NCBI GenBank assembly: GCA_903885565.1
Contig: CAISJI010000022.1
Span: 1-64,000, forward strand
DNA from: an uncultured Planctomycetaceae bacterium
Lineage (GTDB): Bacteria > Planctomycetota > Planctomycetia > Pirellulales > UBA1268
Direction of reading: 5' to 3'
DNA: 64,000 bases
In this document: in pieces, positions 1 to 9,065 of the stretch
How the letters are laid out: each line of letters opens with the position of its first letter
How positions within the stretch are numbered: the first letter of the stretch is position 1
Position numbers and translations under genes: made by a program
Notes under the pieces: generated by a model
What the model saw: only the letters and a program-made list of their open reading frames with translations
What the model was told of the DNA's origin: nothing
Database searches by the model: none

Positions 1-108
1 CGCTCACTCGAAAGTCGGCTGCGCTTCGCCTTCCTTGGCTCCGCTGGCCGCCTACGCCGGCTCCTGGGGCACGGGCAGCCCCTCCCCGCACATCGATCAG
101 GACGGGGG

Positions 109-143
109 ACGAGGCGGAGGGATCGGCGAACGCTCGACGAGCA
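109..143 (-). repeat. Dispersed repeat, inverted copy
   Basis: On the minus strand this stretch reads almost exactly like the core of the 55-bp direct repeat at 34353-34407 and 34530-34584. The shared core begins at CGAGCGTTCGCC and continues through ATCCCTCCGCCTC without a break. The flanking DNA is only loosely similar. It shows that the repeat is dispersed and not confined to one locus. Function is unknown; a REP-like or small non-autonomous element would fit. Confidence 0.6.
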
Positions 144-212
144 CCGAGTAGCTGCGGTCAAGTGACGAAACCAGTGCCGTCCCGCAGCCGGCGATGCGTC
201 CTAGCCGGCCCG

Positions 213-247
213 AAAAAGCGCCGGCTCCCCCCCGAGCCGGGACTTTT
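213..247. terminator. Bidirectional intrinsic terminator candidate
   Basis: A 7-bp perfect stem (CCGGCTC at 221-227 pairing with GAGCCGG at 234-240) encloses a C6 loop. It is preceded by A5 at 213-217 and followed by GACTTTTC, so it could stop transcription in either direction. It lies upstream of the pilus operon and would insulate it from whatever lies to the left. Nothing else in positions 1-478 can be supported as a gene. Confidence 0.5.
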
Positions 248-478
248 CTCCGGTTTTTGTGCATACTGAACCGGCGGCTTCTGGGGACGTTGGCTGGGGG
301 CTGTCAGGAGCCGCGAACAACTGCCCCGGGAATCGCCCCGGTGGGTAGGTATTCTCCTGTGCGCAGTGCCCCGGTTTCGGCAAAATAGGCTCCCAGCCTC
401 CAGACGCTGCCAGCGGAATTGGCTGGGAGCGTGGCCCGTCTGTCCTTCCCGTTCCAGTCTTCCAGCAGGTGTATTCAG

Positions 479-2038
479 ATGAGCACGGCCGCCCCCTCCC
501 CGCTCGCCGCCCATATCGACAAGCTCCTCAAGGTGGCGCTCGATAACCAAGCCACCGAGCTGCGGCTCTCCGGCGGCAAGCCGCCGATGCTGCGGATCAA
601 CGACAAGCTCCGCGAACTGAAAACCAATCCCGTCACAGCCGAGGATGTGATCGGATTGGCGACGGCGATCACCCCTCCGGGAGCCGATCCGAAGAAGTTT
701 CAGTTTCAGTCGGCGCTCGGGCGGTATGCCGGCGCACTGCTCGATATCTCCGGCACCAAAGTGCTGATGCTGTCGCCTGCCACCGGCCCCGAGGAGAGTC
801 CCGCCGCCGATGAATTCGCTCCGCTGGAGTTGGATGTCAGTGCCGCTGCCCCCACCGCTGCTGCTGCGGCCACCCCCGGGGAACCTGCTGCGGCCTTTGC
901 GATGCCAAAGACAGCCGTCGGCACCATCCAGATCGACAAGCTCCTTACGGCGGCGGTGAAGAATGGCGTGAGCGATATCCACATCACAGCCGGCCTGCCG
1001 CCGGTCTTCCGCATTGACGGCGGCATGCGGCCGCAGCCCACCAAGGTGCTCACCGGCGACGACACCAACGGTCTGATGAAGGCGATCACGCCAGAACGCT
1101 GCCAGGCAGAGCTGGCGGAAAAGGGGGGCTGCGACTTCGGCTTCGCGTTCGGCGATATGGCCCGCTTCCGAGTGAGCGTGTTCAAGCAGCGTGGCACGAT
1201 CGCCATGGTGCTCCGGCAGATTCCCAACAAAATGCTGACGCCGGAGCAGCTCGGCGTGCCCGAGATCTGCAAGAAGCTCGCCTGCCGGCCACGCGGGCTG
1301 TTTCTGGTGACCGGCCCAACGGGCTCGGGGAAAAGCACCACGCTCGCCAGCCTCATCAACTACATCAACGAAACCCACGACCACCACATCATCACGATCG
1401 AAGATCCGATCGAGTTTTACCACCAGTCGAAGAAGAGCACGGTCAACCAGCGGGAAATCGGCACCGACGTGACCAGTTTTTCCGAGGCCCTCAGGCGGGC
1501 CCTGCGCCAGGATCCAGACGTCATCCTCGTCGGCGAGTTGCGCGATCTGGAAACGATCGAGGCGGCGATCTCCGCGGCCGAAACCGGCCACGTCGTCTTC
1601 GGCACGCTCCACACCACCGGGGCCCAGGGCACGGTCAACCGCATCATCGACGCCTTCCCCACCAACCAGCAGGAGCAGGTGCGCACGCAGCTCTCCACGG
1701 CAATCATTGGGGTGGTGTCGCAGGCCCTGCTCCCCAAGATCGGCGGCGGTCGCGTGGCGGCCTATGAGATCCTCGTCTGCACTCCCGCCATCGGCAATCT
1801 GATCCGGGAAAACAAAACCTTCCGCATCAACTCCGCCATCCAAACCGGCTCCAAGCTCGGCATGCAGTTGCTCGACGACCACCTCTTCAGGCTCTGGCGG
1901 GAGGGGAAGGTGGCCGAGGAACACGTGCTGGCCAAGTCGCAGGCCCCCGATGATCTGGCACTGCGGATCGAGAAGGCCAAGTCGGGAATTTTCGACGACG
2001 AGGAAGATATCTCCCGCAAAGCCAAAACGAGCCATTGA
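479..2038 (+). CDS. PilT-like pilus retraction ATPase with duplicated N-terminal domain
   Basis: Hexameric secretion ATPase of the PilT branch, acting at the cytoplasmic base of a type IV pilus or pseudopilus. The start is the ATG at 479; the frame is open further upstream (to 419), but that part has no conserved features. Two copies of the PilT N-terminal PAS-like module are visible. The first is at about residues 10-75 (HIDKLLKVALDNQATELRLS), the second at about 155-260 (IDKLLTAAVKNGVSDIHITA). They are separated by an Ala/Pro-rich linker. Walker A is GPTGSGKS near residue 278, followed by an Asp box (EDPIEF), Walker B (DVILVGELRD) and the His box (GHVVFGTLHT). At about 519 residues it is longer than usual PilT (about 345), which the duplicated module and linker account for. 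It is the first gene of the operon. The ATPase-family call is secure; retraction as its job is inferred. Confidence 0.9.
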   Translation: MSTAAPSPLAAHIDKLLKVALDNQATELRLSGGKPPMLRINDKLRELKTNPVTAEDVIGLATAITPPGADPKKFQFQSALGRYAGALLDISGTKVLMLSPATGPEESPAADEFAPLELDVSAAAPTAAAAATPGEPAAAFAMPKTAVGTIQIDKLLTAAVKNGVSDIHITAGLPPVFRIDGGMRPQPTKVLTGDDTNGLMKAITPERCQAELAEKGGCDFGFAFGDMARFRVSVFKQRGTIAMVLRQIPNKMLTPEQLGVPEICKKLACRPRGLFLVTGPTGSGKSTTLASLINYINETHDHHIITIEDPIEFYHQSKKSTVNQREIGTDVTSFSEALRRALRQDPDVILVGELRDLETIEAAISAAETGHVVFGTLHTTGAQGTVNRIIDAFPTNQQEQVRTQLSTAIIGVVSQALLPKIGGGRVAAYEILVCTPAIGNLIRENKTFRINSAIQTGSKLGMQLLDDHLFRLWREGKVAEEHVLAKSQAPDDLALRIEKAKSGIFDDEEDISRKAKTSH

Positions 2039-2129
2039 GCCGCCGCTTTTTTCCGGTCCAGTCGGTTCCGGTCCATAGCCCTGACGCCCCTCCCAGCCCG
2101 ACAGCAGCCCACAGGCACTCCACCACACC

Positions 2130-3848
2130 ATGGCACTCAAACGCATTGGACAGGTTCTGATCGATCTCGGCCTCATTGATGAGGGGCAGCTCGCGGCCAT
2201 GCTCGAGGAGCAGACGACGCGGGGGGGAGAATTGCTTGGCAAAGTTGGGTTGTCGCTCGGGTTTTTCTCTGAGGATCAGCTCGGCGAAGCGTTGGCCGAG
2301 CAGTGGGGCACGACATTCGTCACCCTCTACGACCGGGCGATTCCACCGGAGGTGCAGAAGCTCATCAGCGAGCCGATGGCGCAGCTCTACCGCGTGATCC
2401 CCCTGAGCCTGCAGGACAACCGGCTTACGGTGGCCACTTCCGAGCCGCAGAAAATCCAGATCGCCGACGAGCTGCGCACGTTTCTCGGCTACGACATCGT
2501 CAACTGCGTCGCCACCGAGGCGGAGATCCAGAAGGCGATCGACAAATACTATTCGGCCGACACCGAGAGCGTGGAATCGATCGTCGAATCGATGGAAGCC
2601 GATTCCGAGTTGGCGCTTGCCGCCGCCGCGGCCACCAGGGAGGGCCCCACCGATCTCACAAGCGTGGAGGCTCTGGCCGAGAGCGCGCCTGTGCGCAAGC
2701 TCCTCAACATGGTGCTGCTGCTGGCGATCCGCGACGGTGCCAGCGACATCCACTTTGAGCCCTTTGAGCAGGAATTCCGGATCCGGCTCAAGTCGGAGGG
2801 GGTGCTGCAGGAGATGGTGCCGCCGCCGAAGCATCTGGCCTTCGCGATCACGACGCGCATCAAGGTGATGGCGAATCTCGATATCGCGGAGCGGCGTCTG
2901 CCGCAGGACGGCCGCATCGAGCTCAACGTCGGCGGGCATCCGGTCGATCTGCGCGTCAGCGTGCTGCCAACGCTGTTTGGCGAGAGCGTGGTGATGCGGG
3001 TGCTCGACCGCGGCGTGGTGTCGCTCGATCTCAACAAGGTGGGAATGGGCCAGGCGATGCTGCGGCAATTCCGCGAGGTGATCCAGCGGCCCAACGGCAT
3101 CGTGCTGGTGACCGGCCCCACCGGATCGGGAAAAACCACCACGCTCTATTCCGCCCTCTCCGAGCTCAACGACGTTGAAGACAAGCTGATCACGACCGAA
3201 GATCCGGTGGAATACGACATCGACGGCATCGTGCAGGTGCCGATCGACGCCTCGATCGGCAACACGTTCGCCGCCTGCCTGCGGGCGATCCTGCGGCAGG
3301 ATCCCGACCGGATTCTGGTGGGGGAGATCCGCGACGTGGAAACGGCCGACATTGCCATTCAGGCCTCGCTCACCGGCCACATGGTCTTCAGCACGCTCCA
3401 CACCAACGACGCTCCCGCCACCGTGACGCGGCTGCGCGACATGGGGGTGCAGCCGTTTTTGATCACCGCCACGGTGGAGGCGATCCTGGCGCAGCGGCTG
3501 GTGCGGCGGATCTGTGCCGGCTGCCGCGAGGAGGTGATTCCGGGGGCCGATATCGTGGCCGATCTGGAGCTCACCTCCGATCAGCTCGCCACCAAGAAAT
3601 TCTACCGGGGCAAGGGCTGTGACAAGTGCAACCGCACCGGCTACAAGGGGCGGCTGGGCCTCTACGAACTGCTGATCATGAACGACGAGATGCGCGACCT
3701 GATCGTTCGCAATGCCTCCACCGAGGAACTGCGGGAAACAGCCCGTAAACATGGGATGGTCACGCTCCGCGATTCTGGCATGCTGGCCGTGTTTGACGGG
3801 CAAACCACTGCCGAGGAGGTGATCCGTGAAACGATCCTGGAGGCCTGA
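2130..3848 (+). CDS. PilB/GspE-type assembly ATPase
   Basis: Assembly ATPase that powers pilin or pseudopilin polymerisation, working with the GspF-like protein encoded next. The N-terminal 150 residues form the GspE N-domain (ALKRIGQVLIDLGLIDEGQL), and the CTE ATPase domain follows. Walker A GPTGSGKTTT is near residue 330, the Asp box is TEDPVEYD, Walker B is DPDRILVGEIRD and the His box is GHMVFSTLHTND. A tetracysteine zinc site (CAGC near 461, CDKC near 497) is typical of PilB/GspE and absent from the PilT-like neighbour, which distinguishes the two. Length (572 aa) is normal for the family. It starts 91 nt after the PilT-like gene. Confidence 0.93.
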   Translation: MALKRIGQVLIDLGLIDEGQLAAMLEEQTTRGGELLGKVGLSLGFFSEDQLGEALAEQWGTTFVTLYDRAIPPEVQKLISEPMAQLYRVIPLSLQDNRLTVATSEPQKIQIADELRTFLGYDIVNCVATEAEIQKAIDKYYSADTESVESIVESMEADSELALAAAAATREGPTDLTSVEALAESAPVRKLLNMVLLLAIRDGASDIHFEPFEQEFRIRLKSEGVLQEMVPPPKHLAFAITTRIKVMANLDIAERRLPQDGRIELNVGGHPVDLRVSVLPTLFGESVVMRVLDRGVVSLDLNKVGMGQAMLRQFREVIQRPNGIVLVTGPTGSGKTTTLYSALSELNDVEDKLITTEDPVEYDIDGIVQVPIDASIGNTFAACLRAILRQDPDRILVGEIRDVETADIAIQASLTGHMVFSTLHTNDAPATVTRLRDMGVQPFLITATVEAILAQRLVRRICAGCREEVIPGADIVADLELTSDQLATKKFYRGKGCDKCNRTGYKGRLGLYELLIMNDEMRDLIVRNASTEELRETARKHGMVTLRDSGMLAVFDGQTTAEEVIRETILEA

Positions 3849-4070
3849 GCCTGCCGTGGCAGCCCTGTGGGGGGGCGGTTTGGCCGCTTTCGCCACAAAA
3901 ACCACCGGTTTTCAGACCCAAATGCCCCTGCCGAACGTATCCTATTCAGAGTCTTTTTCCGGTTCCTCCCGGCCCGTGGTCTGCTTGGCCGATTAATCAG
4001 GTAGCCCATCTCCGGTTTTCATCCCTTTCCCCTGCCATCCGGGGCCTGCTCGTGAGCGGGCCAGACTCCC

Positions 4071-5399
4071 ATGCCAACGTTCCAGTACGAAGCGATCGAC
4101 GCCGCAACAGGCAAGGAAATCCGCGATGCCGTGGAGGCCCCCACGGAGGCGGAAGCCCAGGCCACAATCCGCGCCATGGGCTACATGGTGACGAAGCTGA
4201 AGGCCCAGAAGCCGAAGGCTGCCGCCTCCTCCGGCAACAAGCAGAAAGCCGGGCGGACGTTCGCGATGGGGAAGGTGAAGGGGAAGGAGCTCACGCTCTT
4301 CACCCGTCAGCTCTCCATTCTGCAGGATGCCGGCCTGCCGATCCTGCGCAGCCTGAAGGTGCTCGCCCAGATGCAGAAGCCGGGACGGCTGCGCAACTCG
4401 CTGCTCGACACCTGCGATGAGATCGAGGGTGGCTCGACGCTTTCGGAGGCGATGTCGAAGAGCCCCAAGGCGTTTGACCGCCTCTACTGCAACATGATCC
4501 GGGCCGGCGAGGCGGGGGGTGCGCTCGAAGTGATCCTGCGGCGCCTCTCCGAATTCATGGAGCGGAGCGAGGCGCTCAAGCGGAAGGTGAAAGGGGCGAT
4601 GGTCTACCCGATCGTGGTGGTGAGCGTTGCCGTCGGCATCCTCTCCTTCATCATGATGACGATCGTTCCGCAGTTCAAAAAGATCTTCGACGATTTCGGT
4701 AGCACGCTGCCGCCGATGACCGAAACGCTGATCAGCATCTCCAACTTTGTCGTGAACTACTGGTATCTGATCCCGGCGATCCCCTTCGGCTTCAACATGA
4801 TCATCAAGGGGATCAAGATGATCCCCTACGGCCGGTTCGGCTGGGATCTCTTCACGCTCAAGGCGCCGATCTTCGGGCAGCTGGTGGAGAAGAACATCAT
4901 GTCGCGTTCCTGCCGCACGCTCGGCACGCTCCTCTCCTCGGGCGTGCCGATTCTGGAGGCGCTCAACATCACCAAGGAAACCTCGGGCAACATGATGTTC
5001 GAGAAGCTGTTTCAGAAGGTTTCTGATTCGATCCGCGATGGAAATGCGATCGCCAAGCCGCTCAAGGAATTTTCGATACCGCCGTTTAATGTGGTGGCCT
5101 GGCTCTTCTGGACAATCTTCTGCCCCGGCATCGGCGCCCTGCTCTATCTCACGAAATACAAGCTGCCGGTGGTGGACGACCTTGTGGTGAACATGGTCGA
5201 CGTGGGGGAGGAGTCGGGCGAGCTCGACACGATGCTCTACAAGGTGGCCGACACCTACGACGAGGAGGTGGCGGTTTTGACAGAGAGTCTTACGAGCCTG
5301 ATGGAGCCGCTGCTGATCATTTTCCTCGGCGGTGCGGTCGGCTTCATCGTGATTGCCCTGTTCCTGCCGTTGATCAAGCTCATCACCGATCTGTCTTAA
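4071..5399 (+). CDS. PilC/GspF-like inner-membrane platform protein
   Basis: Polytopic platform protein that couples the assembly ATPase to pseudopilin extraction. It has two T2SSF domains, at about residues 70-195 and 275-435, each opening with the family pattern FTRQLSILQDAGLPILRSL or its degenerate repeat, and three conserved hydrophobic segments. The second domain is interrupted at about residues 340-372 by an extra hydrophobic stretch (VVAWLFWTIFCPGIGALLY). This sits just before the conserved VVNMVDVGEESGELD, where ordinary GspF has only a few residues. The protein is therefore 442 aa rather than about 400. The 222 nt before it hold no gene. Confidence 0.92.
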   Translation: MPTFQYEAIDAATGKEIRDAVEAPTEAEAQATIRAMGYMVTKLKAQKPKAAASSGNKQKAGRTFAMGKVKGKELTLFTRQLSILQDAGLPILRSLKVLAQMQKPGRLRNSLLDTCDEIEGGSTLSEAMSKSPKAFDRLYCNMIRAGEAGGALEVILRRLSEFMERSEALKRKVKGAMVYPIVVVSVAVGILSFIMMTIVPQFKKIFDDFGSTLPPMTETLISISNFVVNYWYLIPAIPFGFNMIIKGIKMIPYGRFGWDLFTLKAPIFGQLVEKNIMSRSCRTLGTLLSSGVPILEALNITKETSGNMMFEKLFQKVSDSIRDGNAIAKPLKEFSIPPFNVVAWLFWTIFCPGIGALLYLTKYKLPVVDDLVVNMVDVGEESGELDTMLYKVADTYDEEVAVLTESLTSLMEPLLIIFLGGAVGFIVIALFLPLIKLITDLS

Positions 5400-5411
5400 A
5401 GGGGATTTTCC

Positions 5412-6134
5412 ATGTCGGGCCGGATCTCACACGCTCAAGCGCCCCGCCGGGGCTTCACGCTGGTGGAGCTGCTGGTGGTGATCATCATCATCTCGGTGCT
5501 GGCGGCGATTGCCGTTCCGGCGGTGATGCGCACGATTACGAGTGCCCGCAACGCGGCGATCAAGTCGGAGATCGACCTGCTCCACATGGCGATCATGAAC
5601 TACAAGAATGAGTATGGGAGCTTTCCGCCGTGCGTCGATGTGAGCCCAAGCACATCCGGCAACCCGGCTCAGAAGCACGTGGCACGGCTGTTTGCCCGTA
5701 GCAATCCCTCGACGCAATTCGGCTGGCTTTCCGCATTGAGTCCGCTCAATGCCATTACGGTTTGGTTGAGCGGCTACACCACAGACCCCACCAGTCCGCT
5801 GCTGCCCCTCACTTCGCGGAAGAAGCTTTTTGACTTTGACATGTCGCGTGTCAATCAGACGACCGGTGCCTATACGGCTTCCGGAAAACCGAACAGCCCC
5901 TACATCTACATCAACTCGCCCTACTATGGCTCGACAGGGAGCCCTACGACATTCTCCGATGGAATAAACACGTACTCTGCCCAGGTTTTGCCGCCATTAG
6001 GCACGTCATTCCAGAACGCCGACACATTTCAGATCCTCTCGGCCGGTCGCGACGAGATCTACGGCAACGAAGACGACCTCTCCAACTTCTGGCCCGGCAC
6101 CCGCAAGGACTATCTCGACAGCCTCAGCAATTGA
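5412..6134 (+). CDS. GspG-like major pseudopilin
   Basis: Secreted pseudopilin with a class III signal: basic leader, then the prepilin peptidase site [11 protein letters not shown] at about residues 14-24 and a hydrophobic helix running to VPAVM. The downstream region (AAIKSEIDLLHMAIMNYKNEYGSFPP) is the GspG-type helix, and a terminal INTYSAQ...GRDEIYGNEDD segment resembles the calcium-binding C-terminus of GspG. It begins 12 nt after the platform gene, with GGGGATT as a likely ribosome-binding site. It is probably the major fibre subunit because it is the closest to GspG of the set; that role is inferred. Confidence 0.88.
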   Translation: MSGRISHAQAPRRGFTLVELLVVIIIISVLAAIAVPAVMRTITSARNAAIKSEIDLLHMAIMNYKNEYGSFPPCVDVSPSTSGNPAQKHVARLFARSNPSTQFGWLSALSPLNAITVWLSGYTTDPTSPLLPLTSRKKLFDFDMSRVNQTTGAYTASGKPNSPYIYINSPYYGSTGSPTTFSDGINTYSAQVLPPLGTSFQNADTFQILSAGRDEIYGNEDDLSNFWPGTRKDYLDSLSN

Positions 6135-6149
6135 TCGCTGGTGACCGCC

Positions 6150-7124
6150 ATGAACTTTTCCCCATCCCGCTCCGCTGCCATCTTTGAATCGGCCCGTTCG
6201 GCCGATCGGGGCGCAGCGCAGGCAAAAAGGATGCGGCGAGGCTTCACGCTCGTTGAGCTGATGGTCGTCTTTGTGATCGTTACGATCCTCGCCGGCCTCT
6301 CGCTGGCGGGACTCGCCGGGAGCCGCCAGCGGGCCAGGTTCGACAAGACGCGAACGACGATCCGCAAGATCAGCGAGGCGATCGGACCGACGTACGAGAG
6401 CTATTTCCGGCGGCGAGTCACGTTAACCCAAAACATCCCGAACCGCCGAGCCCTCGCCTCACAAAAGCTTTCTGCAATCCGAACGCAGATGGCATATGAA
6501 ATGCCCGATACATGGGCGGACATTTTCAACAATGGCGCATCGGGCGTGGTCGGCTCGGTCCTGGCATTAAACGCTGCCAGGGCCACAACCGGCCCGATCG
6601 TTGTCCCCACGGCTTCCATGCTTGCGTACGCTGACTACAAAAAGAATGCAGTGACTTGGGCGAAATCGAATCCACTCTTCGACAGCGCTGAATGTCTCTA
6701 TATGAACCTCGCCCGCTCGGGGTTGCAGCCCGACATCATGGAGCAATTCCATAGTGCTGAAATCGGCGACAAGGACGGCGATGGGGCTCCGGAATTCTGG
6801 GACGGCTGGGAAAATCCGATTTCATTTCTGCGCTGGGCTCCCGGCTTTTCAAGCCCGGTTCAGAATTCAACAACGCCCGATCCGATGGATCCACAGAAAG
6901 CTGATCCCAACGGCAGCTATGCCCTGATCCCGCTGATTGTTTCTTCTGGACCGGATGGCCTTCTTGGTCTAGCCACAATCGATACGGTTTCTTCGACCGG
7001 CTGGATTGGTCTGGGTGTGAACCAGCTCTTCTCTGCTCAGGGAAAAGGGGTCGGCACTCCGGATTCAGTTCCTGCGCAGGACTCTCTCGACAACGTCACC
7101 AACCACGATCTGATCACGAAGTAG
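6150..7124 (+). CDS. Pseudopilin with prepilin-type signal
   Basis: Second pseudopilin of the operon. The long leader contains two basic patches, then RRG/FTLVELMVVFVIVTIL, with glycine before the cleavage site, Glu5 and a hydrophobic stem. The C-terminal 250 residues are poorly conserved and carry a DKDGDGAPEFWDGWENP stretch that may bind calcium. A GTG at 6141 is a possible earlier start; ATG at 6150 is preferred. The gene follows the GspG-like gene by only a few bases. Assignment to a specific Gsp minor-subunit class is not possible. Confidence 0.82.
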   Translation: MNFSPSRSAAIFESARSADRGAAQAKRMRRGFTLVELMVVFVIVTILAGLSLAGLAGSRQRARFDKTRTTIRKISEAIGPTYESYFRRRVTLTQNIPNRRALASQKLSAIRTQMAYEMPDTWADIFNNGASGVVGSVLALNAARATTGPIVVPTASMLAYADYKKNAVTWAKSNPLFDSAECLYMNLARSGLQPDIMEQFHSAEIGDKDGDGAPEFWDGWENPISFLRWAPGFSSPVQNSTTPDPMDPQKADPNGSYALIPLIVSSGPDGLLGLATIDTVSSTGWIGLGVNQLFSAQGKGVGTPDSVPAQDSLDNVTNHDLITK

Positions 7125-7131
7125 CCCAGCC

Positions 7132-8169
7132 ATGCGCCGCACTCTCCCCATCCGCCGTGCCGGCATGACGCTTGTGGAACTGTTGGTCGTGATCACGATT
7201 CTCGGCCTCTTGGCAGTGACCGTTCTGCCGTCGCTGGCCACCTCGGCCGAGTCGCGGCGCACCCGCGAAACAACACGGATGGTATCGAGCTTTATCTCCA
7301 AGGCGCAGGGGCGGGCGATCGGCCGGCAGGAGTGGTCAGGCCTGAAGTTGGTGGCCACGAATACGACAACATCTCTGGCCGCGATCGACATCTTTCTGGC
7401 TGACGTGCCCGACGCCTACCGGGGCGACACGACCTCTGCGGCGTTGACGATTGCGACCGCCCCAATCAGCACTTCAGCCACAGCCGTTCCGGCGAGCGCT
7501 GGTGACATTTCTACTATCGTCACGCCCGTCGGCATTCAGGCAGGCGACCCGATCCGGTTCGATGGCCGCGGCACGCTCTACGAGGTTACTGCCCCTATCG
7601 CGACTACGGCGATCAAGTTTCGCCTCCGGGAAAATCTCAACGGCAAGGAAGACATGGGGCAGACGCTTCACAACACTTTCTGGCCCGCGCTGAACGTGCC
7701 TCACACGTTTGAAATCTACCGGCAGCCACAGCCGAGCGGCCTGCCGCTCACGCTGGCCAGCGGACGGGCGGTCGATCTCTCGTGGTCGGGATTCGGTCCA
7801 CCGCAGGCAAACGGCATCGCCAACACATACCAAACGTTTTCCACACTCGGCGGGCCCGGTATTTCCACCAGCATTCTCTTTGACAGCACCGGCCGCCTGC
7901 GGCAGGTTGTGATCGGTGCAGGGCGGTATGCGGTGACGGGGCCGGTGTTCCTGCTTGTTGGCCGGGCCGATCGGGCCGGACAGGTGTATGGAGTGCTGAA
8001 TACCAACGATGATTCGCTCGGCGCCAACTGGCAGTATCCCGATTCCTACTGGATCGCGATCGATCCGCTGACGGGCCTCGTGCGTACTTCCGAATGCACT
8101 CCAAACGCCACGACTGTGCTCGAATCACAGGCCTGGATCCGCCAAGCCCTGCTGGCAGGTGGCACATGA
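7132..8169 (+). CDS. GspH-like minor pseudopilin
   Basis: Third pseudopilin. A short leader (RRTLPIRRAG) precedes the site [18 protein letters not shown], and the following helix (ETTRMVSSFISKAQGRAIGRQ) resembles GspH/FimT, which carry a similar amphipathic segment of chopped secondary structure. The rest (about 280 aa) is beta-rich and lacks clear motifs. It starts 8 nt after the previous stop and overlaps the next gene by 4 nt (ATGA), so translation of the two is probably coupled. The subclass is tentative; the pseudopilin call is not. Confidence 0.82.
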   Translation: MRRTLPIRRAGMTLVELLVVITILGLLAVTVLPSLATSAESRRTRETTRMVSSFISKAQGRAIGRQEWSGLKLVATNTTTSLAAIDIFLADVPDAYRGDTTSAALTIATAPISTSATAVPASAGDISTIVTPVGIQAGDPIRFDGRGTLYEVTAPIATTAIKFRLRENLNGKEDMGQTLHNTFWPALNVPHTFEIYRQPQPSGLPLTLASGRAVDLSWSGFGPPQANGIANTYQTFSTLGGPGISTSILFDSTGRLRQVVIGAGRYAVTGPVFLLVGRADRAGQVYGVLNTNDDSLGANWQYPDSYWIAIDPLTGLVRTSECTPNATTVLESQAWIRQALLAGGT

Positions 8170-9065
8170 ACATGCGCTCCAATATCAATGCAGGGCATCC
8201 AACCAACCGCCGCGGCATCACACTGCTGGAGGTGCTGATCGCCATCGGCATTTTGGCGATCGGTCTGACAAGTGTCGTGGCTCTGGTGCCGGCCGGCAAA
8301 TCGCAGGCAGCACGCGCTGTGGTGCTCGACCGGGCCAGCGTGCTGGCGGCCAATGCCCTCGCCGATGCGGCAACCTTTGGTCTGCTGCGCGGGGATGTGC
8401 TCACCACGATTTCCACTGGCACCAGGCTGTCGGTGGTCGATCCGAGCTTTTCCTCCGGGACAATCCTGACTGATTGGGGCGGGAACGCGATTGGCACCAA
8501 CGCAAAGCTGAGGTCGACGGGCGTGTTTGCCACCGCCTCCGACGGCGCCCCCACCGATACCGCTGCCGGCCCGGTCCTCCGTCTCTTCACACAATCCCGC
8601 GACGACGTCCTGATAACCCCGGGAGCGACCGAGGATGATCTCCCCTCCAACAGCTTTGTGGACGGGGCCCGGGCATTTACCGGCCGGATGTCCTGTTTCT
8701 ATTGGATCAATGAAAAACTTTCGACCATCGCCGTCGTGGTGTTTCACAATCGCGACCCGGGGTTCCTGCAGGTTTCCGGCACGATCTTGAACGGCAGCAC
8801 GCTCGTGATTGACCCCGTTGCGCTCGGCGACCGCAAGCCGCGAGACGTGGTGAAGCCTGGCGTGGTGCTGTTTGCCAATGGGCAGTTCCACCAGGCTCTG
8901 TCTGCCACGTTCAACCCAACAGACGCCTACGCCTACCTGACACTCTCCACCGGAACGGCAGTAATCTCATTTCCCCCCGCCTGTCCCGTCGTTATCTACC
9001 CGGATTCCGTCGGCATGGCACAGAAGACATTCAAAGCCGAAACTCCGGGCCCCTACACCCAGTGA
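8166..9065 (+). CDS. GspI/PilV-like minor pseudopilin
   Basis: Fourth pseudopilin, 299 aa. The start is the ATG at 8166, which overlaps the upstream TGA in an ATGA junction; a longer open frame exists upstream but would run deep into the previous gene. The signal is NRRG/ITLLEVLIAIGILAIGLTS, and the LLEVLIA form is typical of GspI and PilV. The globular part is of unknown fold. The next start codon overlaps its stop (GTGA at 9062), continuing the tight coupling. Confidence 0.82.
   Translation: MNMRSNINAGHPTNRRGITLLEVLIAIGILAIGLTSVVALVPAGKSQAARAVVLDRASVLAANALADAATFGLLRGDVLTTISTGTRLSVVDPSFSSGTILTDWGGNAIGTNAKLRSTGVFATASDGAPTDTAAGPVLRLFTQSRDDVLITPGATEDDLPSNSFVDGARAFTGRMSCFYWINEKLSTIAVVVFHNRDPGFLQVSGTILNGSTLVIDPVALGDRKPRDVVKPGVVLFANGQFHQALSATFNPTDAYAYLTLSTGTAVISFPPACPVVIYPDSVGMAQKTFKAETPGPYTQ

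Noticed and set aside
158-3905. Very long minus-strand open frames (694 and 672 codons) across the pilus ATPase genes
   Set aside because: They are antisense shadows of high-GC genes: His/Arg/Gly-rich composition with no motif, while the plus strand encodes perfect PilT and PilB ATPases.
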